Shown here: positions 56,848 through 64,000 of the stretch, one piece after another | Numbering within the stretch: the first letter of the stretch is position 1 | Layout of the letters: each line of letters opens with the position of its first letter | NCBI RefSeq assembly: GCF_018812025.1 | Contig: NC_063065.1 | Span: 31,840,642 to 31,904,641, forward strand | Direction of reading: 5' to 3' | Origin: Megalobrama amblycephala | Lineage: Eukaryota; Chordata; Actinopteri; Cypriniformes; Xenocyprididae | DNA length: 64,000 nucleotides | Position numbers and translations under genes: made by a program | Notes under the pieces: model-generated | The model's input: only the letters and a program-made list of their open reading frames with translations | The model's database searches: none | What the model was told of the DNA's origin: nothing

Positions 56848-59800
56848 TTTTTTATTTATTTTTTTTTTTTTTTAATGTTTAACAGAAGAAAAACAAACAA
56901 ACAAAAAAACAATAACAACAACTGTCATCATCATATAACAATAAAATAATACGCCAGAGTCCAGTCTTTCAGTCCAGATTAAGTGCCAAGTCCTTAAACA
57001 CATCCACTGTTCTCAAAGCCTTCAGGTTTTTAGAGAATTCAATAGAGTCAAAATACATTTTCATCTCATGTTTAAATCTTAAAAAAAGAGGTTTGCACTT
57101 TGAGAATTTACATTTATGAATGTGATACTTGGCTAACAGAAAAATAAGGTTTATAAAATAAATATCATTTTTCTTTTCACATTCATGAAAGCCAAAAATT
57201 ACATTTCTATAGGTAAATTTGAAATTTGGATTCACATAACATTTAATAAAGTCACAAATGTCACACCAGAATGTTAGTGTGTAAGAGCAATTCCAAAATA
57301 AATGTAAAGTAGTTTCAGGTTTCTCTAAACAAAAAGAACAGAGGGTATTAATATCATTCTTAAGTCTTCTGAGAGAACACTTATCTGGGTAAAACCTATG
57401 AATTAACTTAAAGGTTATTTCTCTTATTTTGTTAGTTATCAGATACTTGTGAGGTAATGTCCAAACTTTTTTCCAGGGAATGTTGCTCACAAGTCCATTC
57501 CAGTAAGAAATTACATATGGCACAGAAACACATTCCTCCTGAAACAAGACTCTAATTTTCTTATTGTTTTTTGATTTAGATAAAGAAAGGCACTGTTTAC
57601 CTACAAATGTTTTACATAGATCCACCGAGTCACAAAAGGATGAAAAAGAAAACCCTTTAAAAAGCATAAGAACTCCTTGTGGCACTGCATCTGCCACAAT
57701 CGCAAATTCTTTTGGAGTAACAGGAATTCCATGCTTTACTAAGAACTCAGAATAATTACAAATTAAACCATTCTCATTGAAAAGCTGAGATACAAAATTA
57801 ATTCCATTTTTAAACCAATTATCAAAGAAAAGAGATTTATGTTTATACAGTAGATCCTTATTATTCCAAATTATATATGAGTGAGGTGTAAAATTGTGTT
57901 TAAAAATGAGGGACCAAGCTAATAACATTTGCCTATGAAACAGGGATAATTTGATAGGGATTTTCATTATGTTATAATTACAGGTTAATAGGAATTTTAG
58001 ACCACCTAGTTTTGAAAAAATAACATTAGGGATCAAATTCCAGATAGATGCAGGCTTATTAATAAAGTTTTTTATCCAATTTATTTTAAAGGTGTTGTTT
58101 AAAGTGGTAAAATCAAGAAAATTTAATCCCCCCTTCTCAATGGTGTTCATAAATACAGATTTCCTGACAAAATGAGTTTTATTCTTCCAAACAAAGTTGA
58201 GGAGCATTTTATAAATTTTTTTGAGAATGGCGCTATCGACACTCAAAGAAAGAGCAGCGTATGTTAATCTCGATAAGCCTTCAGCTTTGGCTAGTAAAAT
58301 TCTGCCCTTTAACGACAGATCTCTTTGGAGCCATATACAAAGTTTTTTCTGTGTACTCTCAATCAGTGGATTAAAATTTATGGAGCATCTTCCTAATTCA
58401 TTCTTTGTTATAATAATACCTAAATATGATACCTGATCTTTAACTTGAATATTACAAATTTCTGACAAACTACACTCTTTGATGGACATCAATTCACATT
58501 TAGAAAGGTTCAAGGATAAGCCTGAAGCTTTGGAAAATTGCTGGATATTCTCTAGCGCTAATGGGATTTGGTTAGCATCATGCAAAAAAAGTGTGGTATC
58601 ATCAGCCAACTGACTGATGAGTATCTGTTTGTTAGCAATAGAGATACCACGAAGACTACTATTAGAAATATAAGATGCAAATATCTGGGAAACTAATAAA
58701 AACAAATAAGGAGATATTGGACACCCTTGTCTAATACCACGTGACAAGTAAAACCTAGGAGAAGTACCATATTTTAATTTGATTGTACTATTACAGTTGT
58801 AATAAAGAGTTCTTACTGCCTTACAAAAATATTCACCAAAACCAAACTTTTGCAATGATTTAAAAATAAAATGATGTTCTACTGAATCAAAGGCTTTATA
58901 AAAATCCAGGAAAAGAATAAAACTATTATGCTCCACCAAACTGCTATAATCAAATAAATCTAAAACTAATCTAATGTTATTCATTATATGCCGGTCCTTC
59001 ATAAATCCAGACTGAGTCTCATCTATAATGTTATTCAAATATTCTTTTAGTCTTTTAGCAAATACTATGGCAAAAATTTTATAATCGTTGTTAAGGAGTG
59101 TGATGGGTCGCCAATTGTCCAAATTTGTATGATCTTTCTTTGGTTTAGGAATTAGCGTGATGATACCCTGCGTTAATGTAGGAGGTAAAGCTTCTTTAGC
59201 AATACTTTCTTTAAGAACATTAGTTAAAAAAGGTGAAAGTTCATCAGCAAATAATTTGTACAGCTCGGCTGTAAGCCCATCACATCCTGGGGATTTATTG
59301 TTTTTCAAACTCTTAATTGCGCTTAGTACTTCCTCATGAGTAACAATGTCATCACAACACATTCTATCATTTTCAGAGATAACTTTAACATTAACTGAAT
59401 CCAGAAACAAAGTTGTTTTCTGCTCTGAACATTTTGAAGTATAAAGATTTTTATAAAAATTAGCACTAAAATTAGCTATAACCTTTGGATCTTTTACTAT
59501 TTTGCCATCAATGCATAACTGCTCAATTGTTGATAGGGTAAAATTACGTTTTTCAAGCTTAAAGAAATATGCAGAATTAAGTTCTCCTTCTTCAAGCCAT
59601 CTTTTCCTGGATCTTATATAAGCACCCCTAGCCTTCGATAAGTATAAATCATCTAATTTACTTTGTAAATCTGCAACTTCATATTTTTCCTCCGAAGACA
59701 TACAACTAAAACTACAGGTTTGAGATAATTTCATGATCAGGCTGTCCTCAAGAACCCTTCTCTTTTTTGCTAAGACTGCTCCAACTTTCCTTAAATAAAC

Positions 59801-60176
59801 TCCAATCTCAAATTTTAGAAGCTCCCAATTGATACAAAAAGAATTTTGAATTGTGGCTACTTTCCAGTAGTGAGCAATTAATTCTTTAATTTTATCCTTT
59901 ACATCTGGTAATTCTAAGAGTGAACTGTTAAGTTTCCACAAAGATGCTTTGCTATGGCCTGGTGCATAATCTGCCGTTAAAGGGGTATTAATAAAGATAG
60001 TTTTGTGGTCAGTCAAAGGAGTACAATGAATGCCAACATGTAGATCAAATTTGGACATACATTTTGATATGAGCCAATAATCAATTCGAGATTGTCTTGA
60101 CCCATTTTTGTTGGCCCAGGTAAATTCTAAATTGTTAGGGTATCTTTTTCTCCAAATGTCCACCAATTCAAATTTA
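56848..60176 (-). mobile_element. 5'-truncated L1/Tx1-like LINE with open ORF2
   Basis: On the minus strand it runs from the truncation point at 60176 to an A-rich tail (56848-56873). Perfect 17-bp duplications flank it (56831-56847 and 60177-60193), the signature of target-primed reverse transcription. The 3' UTR between the ORF2 stop and the tail is only about 95 bp. Confidence 0.92.
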
Positions 60177-60304
60177 GAGATTAAAAAGTTTATGACTTGC
60201 TGCTCATTGTTGATCTGATGCTGACGCGACGCGACCCGACACAACAGGATGAATAGTGAACACATTAAGGAATATTTTAAACAAGGTTTTTCTAATGATG
60301 ACAT
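56969..60304 (-). CDS. LINE ORF2 (endonuclease C-terminus, reverse transcriptase, zinc knuckle), 5'-truncated
   Basis: The frame is 1111 codons and uninterrupted. Residues 1 to about 42 are flanking host DNA and the target duplication, so the apparent ATG is accidental; LINE sequence begins at SKFELVDIW. Seen in order: the end of the APE-type endonuclease (TWANKNGSRQSRIDY, then the LTDHKTIFI segment); RT palm motifs NWRPITLLNNDYKIFA, LFLDFYKAFDS, RGIRQGCPISPYLF and QLADDTTLF (catalytic DD); and a C-terminal CCHC knuckle (CSFC...HLFWNC). In the family the enzyme nicks DNA and reverse transcribes its own RNA. Lacking most of the endonuclease and any ORF1, this copy cannot be autonomous. The open frame indicates a recent insertion. 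Confidence 0.85.
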   Translation of the reverse strand: MSSLEKPCLKYSLMCSLFILLCRVASRQHQINNEQQVINFLISKFELVDIWRKRYPNNLEFTWANKNGSRQSRIDYWLISKCMSKFDLHVGIHCTPLTDHKTIFINTPLTADYAPGHSKASLWKLNSSLLELPDVKDKIKELIAHYWKVATIQNSFCINWELLKFEIGVYLRKVGAVLAKKRRVLEDSLIMKLSQTCSFSCMSSEEKYEVADLQSKLDDLYLSKARGAYIRSRKRWLEEGELNSAYFFKLEKRNFTLSTIEQLCIDGKIVKDPKVIANFSANFYKNLYTSKCSEQKTTLFLDSVNVKVISENDRMCCDDIVTHEEVLSAIKSLKNNKSPGCDGLTAELYKLFADELSPFLTNVLKESIAKEALPPTLTQGIITLIPKPKKDHTNLDNWRPITLLNNDYKIFAIVFAKRLKEYLNNIIDETQSGFMKDRHIMNNIRLVLDLFDYSSLVEHNSFILFLDFYKAFDSVEHHFIFKSLQKFGFGEYFCKAVRTLYYNCNSTIKLKYGTSPRFYLSRGIRQGCPISPYLFLLVSQIFASYISNSSLRGISIANKQILISQLADDTTLFLHDANQIPLALENIQQFSKASGLSLNLSKCELMSIKECSLSEICNIQVKDQVSYLGIIITKNELGRCSINFNPLIESTQKKLCIWLQRDLSLKGRILLAKAEGLSRLTYAALSLSVDSAILKKIYKMLLNFVWKNKTHFVRKSVFMNTIEKGGLNFLDFTTLNNTFKINWIKNFINKPASIWNLIPNVIFSKLGGLKFLLTCNYNIMKIPIKLSLFHRQMLLAWSLIFKHNFTPHSYIIWNNKDLLYKHKSLFFDNWFKNGINFVSQLFNENGLICNYSEFLVKHGIPVTPKEFAIVADAVPQGVLMLFKGFSFSSFCDSVDLCKTFVGKQCLSLSKSKNNKKIRVLFQEECVSVPYVISYWNGLVSNIPWKKVWTLPHKYLITNKIREITFKLIHRFYPDKCSLRRLKNDINTLCSFCLEKPETTLHLFWNCSYTLTFWCDICDFIKCYVNPNFKFTYRNVIFGFHECEKKNDIYFINLIFLLAKYHIHKCKFSKCKPLFLRFKHEMKMYFDSIEFSKNLKALRTVDVFKDLALNLD
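60177..60193 (+). repeat. LINE target-site duplication, 5' copy
   Basis: GAGATTAAAAAGTTTAT, identical to 56831-56847. Confidence 0.9.
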
Positions 60305-60469
60305 TTTGCCTTATTAGCGGAACGGCATTGAAGCTCTGAGCAAACGCGCTCTTGAACGGATTTTAAGCAAGAACACGTTTTGGCGCAGAAAGAACAAAAC
60401 GGATGTGGCTGCATGATATGGCAGCTTTCATTGAACATATTCTGATGTATTATTATGGAAATATGATCC

Positions 60470-60612
60470 CCAGAACACCCAACGCTATCTCACGACCAAT
60501 TTGTACTTATTTTACAAGGTGGCTAATGTCGCACGAATTTGTACGATTTGTCTAAACCCCAGTGACTGTAGGTTTAGGGGTGGGGTTTGGTCATGCTCAC
60601 CATCTTCATATA
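60470..60612 (+). repeat. Interspersed repeat fragment
   Basis: The phrases ACGAATTTGTACGATTTGTC and TAGGTTTAGGGGTGGGGTTT followed by GGTCATGCTCACC are a widespread cyprinid interspersed sequence. The class was not determined. Confidence 0.5.
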
Positions 60613-60923
60613 CTGAGTGGGAATGGCATCAAGGGCTTGTCCTGAAGAATCTCAGCTCCAAACGTCTCATCTGGAACAAGAGTAAACATAATTTTAAGAA
60701 CTCTAATGATATCTTTACCCCCTGATATTGCATTGGTGATATAATACAAACATATCAGAGGCAATGAGGAATGAGTAAGCTGGCCACATTTCTGTCGAAA
60801 ATAACTTATATGCTTAAAGTTGTTGACCCCCTGATCCACAGTCAGCATTTATAAGTAAAAAGCATTTAAGTAAAAAATAAAAAATACATACATGTATACA
60901 AACAAATAAATAAATAGGCCTAC

Positions 60924-62150
60924 CTTTGAGTGGAACAGTATGGCGTCTGTCTCACTAGCAAACATAACTACAAACAGACAGAGAAATACAATAAAATTGA
61001 TTAACGGCCATGATATCCTGTTATTATAATAGTTAAATAAATGATTATAACTACAAGCATTATAACTTTATACTTGTCACCTGTTACATCATTTAGCTGA
61101 TTATTTAGCCTACAGGCCTTTCAAGGACAATCTCACTGAAACAACTGGGGGTTAATGATTTTAAAATGTGAGACTTCTTTCAAAAACATGTAAAAATCTC
61201 ACAGACCCAGAACTTTTCAACAGTAGTGTACTGAATGATTGAGGTTTTGCTTACTATAGTCATCTGGTTCATGGCCTTTGACAGGAGGTCGCTCAGCTCT
61301 GGGGTGCAGGAGGCCATCAGAAGGAACATAACATGCAATTTATCTCAGAGCCAACAATATTTAGTAAAAAATGCCAGGTTTATTACAAGGAAGCTAGAGC
61401 TGTGGTGGAAAGAGTAGGCTAATATACATAACTTAAATTATTTTTAAATATTAACAGAATTTATATTTTTAGTATTATAATTCACTATTGTACATGCAGT
61501 GTCACTTACGTTTGGATGCAAAAGCTTTTTTTTAACAAATAAATTAAAAAATATCTAATTTTGCAAAAGCTTTAATTTTAATTTTGAGCTTTCTCAGTTC
61601 ACCTGAGTTTCCTCCTCCTCCTGTCAGCTTTCCCTTTGTTGAAGAGGGGGTTTTCTGTCGCCCCTGAAATTGCAGAACATTATTTATCCATATTTGTTTA
61701 CCATTACAGATCAAAACAAAACATGTTTGAAATAGTTTCTGTTCATTTGCGCGCTCATGTAAGTGACGTCACCGATTAACGGTACAGCAACTTTTAGGTT
61801 AAATAAATAAATAAGTTTACTATCATTTATTAATAATTTGCCAGCAAAACCTTTACAAAACTATTATAAAATCTCATCTACATATAAACATACGATCAAA
61901 AGCCCAAACTTTCATTAAACAAGGGCTCAAAATACAGAGTTAATTAGCCAACCGCTTCTGAAAACTGAAGACTTTTTCGAAGACGCTAAACAATTTATTT
62001 GAAGTAAATGTTCAACAGAAGTGTGTCGATTACATGTAGGAAATATAGCAGGAACAGTTATACACATTATTTGTGTGATTTTATGGACTATAGGCCTACC
62101 TAAAATCGGTGAAAACAACAGCGAGACGGAGTCTTCCTGCTTGACGTTTC
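60924..62150 (-). other. Chain of four phase-compatible exon-like segments, unidentified gene
   Basis: Minus-strand segments with acceptor and donor signals: about 62100-62150 (donor TTTTAG|GTAGGC), 61603-61663 (TTTCAG|GG to CTCAG|GTGAAC), 61255-61298 (CCCCAG|A to TATA|GTAAGC) and 60924-60967 (TTGTAG|TT to AAAG|GTAGGC). Phases 1, 2, 1 and 0 fit, and the joined frame has no stop: SLLFSPILG, ATENPLFNKGKADRRRRKL, AERPPVKGHEPDDY, MFASETDAILFHSK. I do not recognise the product with confidence. The (Y/F)SPxxGxxxxxLF spacing and basic tract faintly resemble CENP-R/ITGB3BP. The start and the 3' exons were not found. Confidence 0.35.
61140..61232 (+). mobile_element. Fragment of Tc1-type MITE
   Basis: AGACTTCTTTCAAAAACATG...AACTTTTCAACAGTAGTGTA matches the arm and terminus of the element group at 22857-23785. 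Confidence 0.5.
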
Positions 62151-62169
62151 CCCGTTTCCATTGTAACTC

Positions 62170-63120
62170 AGATGTATGTGTGTTTGCTATTTTATTTTAT
62201 TTTTAGTCTCGTGTAAGTCAGTTCCTGGTTCGCAACCCCCCCAATAGCTTGTTCTCTATTGCTGCATCTCCATGGATGAGACATGCAGATAACTACATAC
62301 TGTAGTTCAAAGATTATTCAACCTTCATTTAATTTTATGTATACCTAATCAATGAACTTCAACAATTCTGAGTTTGTCTGTTTCAAAAACTAACCAAAAA
62401 AGTAATCACTAAACGTTTAACTTTCTATGTCAAAATAAATAATTGCAACAGTTCTATCATACCTAAATTAAACTCAGTACAACTTGAGTTTTGTTTGTAT
62501 TTTATAAATGAACAAAATTAGCATCTTCTATTACAAATGCACAGTTCTCACATTTATTTATGCATTACAAATTTTTTAATTTTTTTATTCTAAAAATATT
62601 TTAGTCCAGAGACATGTGACGCATATATATCTCAAATAGGCCTACATACATGCAAGCACAGTTTTAACGTAGCTTTAATCGCCTTTTTGGTTATTTCATG
62701 ACTTAATAGACGACAGAATACGTGCATGCTCACGAAATTTTCTTAACCTATTTCAACCATTTTACATTTAATAATCGTTTCACTGTTGAAACATCAACTG
62801 ACGTTACTTCAACATTTCAACATTTAAATTTTCGGTCAGGTGTTGATCACTTCAGATGACTGGGAAACTCTGGGCCTGATCAGCGGCCGAAAACAGAACC
62901 AAACAGCATATTTGGCCGTTTCCGTTCAACCAACTGGTTATTTTCTATAAATAAATTAATTCAACGAAGGTAACCTCTTTTTCTACACATTTTAATGGTA
63001 TTAATGTATACTCTACATGTTTGACCACATATGAACTATCATTTAGCCTCATCACTAAATAAATTAGCCTACTTTTAGAGCACAAAATTGTTTACATGAG
63101 AACAAATTTCTTCATTGATC
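62170..63120. other. Intergenic DNA, nothing recognised
   Basis: No supported exon, RNA or element terminus. Confidence 0.4.
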
Positions 63121-63122
63121 TA

Positions 63123-63972
63123 CACTGCAAAAAAAATCCCGTTGTTTCTACGGAAAAATACCGGCAGCTGTGGTTACCAGAACAATACTGTAAAAATGAC
63201 ATCAAACCGTAAACATACTTACGGAGTTACATGTGAATTTTAAATTTTAAAAATGTATATTTAACATTGGATTTCAGTAATATTAACATCATTGTTACAC
63301 ACTGTAAAAAAAAATCCCAGTAAAATTTACGGTAAAATAACGTATTTCATTAACTGATATAATGTTAATTTACCAACCTAATGAAGTACTAATATCTGTT
63401 TTGTACCTTTATAATACACTGACAGTCACCAAACACAGTGGTGATAAGAGTCACATGATGAATCAAAGCTCATCACAAGCAGCTTTTCCACAAGCTGAGG
63501 AGGACAATATTAATATATAGAAGGTGCACACAGTGTCATTCACACACACACTAAACACCATCATGGTAACATGCATGAAATTTAAAAAATGCAATAAACA
63601 TTAATTTAACAACATTATATGTAACATAAAACCCTAATGTACATAACTGATTAGAAAAAAATGAGAAAAACTAAGAAGAAACAGAGTTATTTCAACGAAA
63701 ATATATCAAATGTGAAGTGTCACGCAGGGAATTGTGGGAATGTCAATTTACGGTTTTTCACTGTAAATTTTACAATGAATTGTTATTTTTCACTTCCAAA
63801 AACTGTGAATTTAACGGTATTTTACCGTAAAATTACATTAAATGTACCGTTAGATCTATTACAGTTATTCACCGTATATAGTACGGAAACTTTCTGTAAA
63901 CCAATTGACAGTTTTTCACCGCAGCATTTTTCAGTCTTTTACTGTTAAAATCACGGTCATTTTTTTACAGTG
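63123..63972. mobile_element. Fish MITE with CACTGTAAAAAAA termini, probably nested
   Basis: The left terminus is CACTGCAAAAAAAATCCCG and the inverted right terminus is CACTGTAAAAAAATGACCG. TA flanks both ends (63121-63122 and 63973-63974). A second left terminus (CACTGTAAAAAAAAATCCCA) at 63302 indicates a nested or duplicated end. The right half is rich in TTTACGGT/ACCGTAAA motifs. Confidence 0.65.
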
Positions 63973-64000
63973 TAGTCACTTAATTTTGCTTTCAGAATGC

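Noticed and set aside
60603..60673. Possible further exon of the 60924-62150 chain (GTTCCAG acceptor, GTGAGC donor)
   Set aside because: It contains a stop in every frame that could continue the chain before its donor, so it is not a coding internal exon; it may be a terminal exon or chance.
61236..61313. Alternative reading MASCTPELSDLLSKAMNQ from an ATG on the minus strand
   Set aside because: Plausible by eye, but the other frame joins both neighbouring segments in phase while this one does not.

Overview
This is a teleost, almost certainly cyprinid, nuclear genome window. It has split genes with GT-AG introns, A+T-rich intergenic and intronic DNA, and dense fish-type DNA-transposon MITEs, fold-back elements, Tc1, hAT, gypsy and L1/Tx1-like LINE sequences. 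There are no bacterial, plasmid, CRISPR or RNA-gene features.

The one confidently recognised host gene is dnajc13 (RME-8, the endosomal DnaJ-family co-chaperone), on the minus strand from about 38050 down to 2379 and continuing off the left edge. Nineteen coding exons were placed by hand. Their lengths sum to 2205 nt, exactly 735 codons in one frame, and encode the N-terminal third of the protein; the J domain lies outside the window. A non-coding first exon (37896 to about 38050) sits under an NRF1 palindrome and a YY1 element, a TATA-less housekeeping-type promoter.

The introns of dnajc13 are loaded with repeats. From left to right they hold a 21-bp minisatellite (3281-5600), a GATA/GACA tract (6792-7862), a TAGGGCCCTA-ended element with a nested insertion (8866-10758), a 1.4-kb fold-back (11365-12798), a second 19/21-bp minisatellite (13814-16500), a head-to-head 1.9-kb palindrome (20075-21987), a Tc1-type MITE (22857-23785), a dead Tc1 transposase (23960-24860), a 53-bp G+C-rich minisatellite (26844-28862), nested TTAA and hAT elements (30652-32020), another hAT-like element (33356-34297) and a 25-bp minisatellite (35228-37410).

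Upstream of dnajc13 (38100-64000) the sequence is mostly transposable: a third and fourth 21-bp minisatellite (39952-42715 and 52813-54895), a perfect 90-bp palindrome (44120-44209), a decayed and internally deleted Ty3/gypsy element (49191-50960), a TTAA long-inverted-repeat element carrying a LINE tail (51238-52285), a hAT element (54970-56091), and a young 5'-truncated LINE with a 1.07-kb-codon open frame and a perfect 17-bp target-site duplication (56831-60193). A chain of four phase-compatible exon-like segments (60924-62150, minus strand) may be an unrecognised or decaying host gene.

The most unusual signal is that the four large 21-bp arrays and two short relatives appear to be one mobile family. 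Four of them carry the same unique 'CTATGGAAGCC' head followed by an A/T-rich linker. A short copy at 9261-9390 sits between a 16-17-bp target-site duplication, and an uninterrupted paralogue in the same window shows the empty site.
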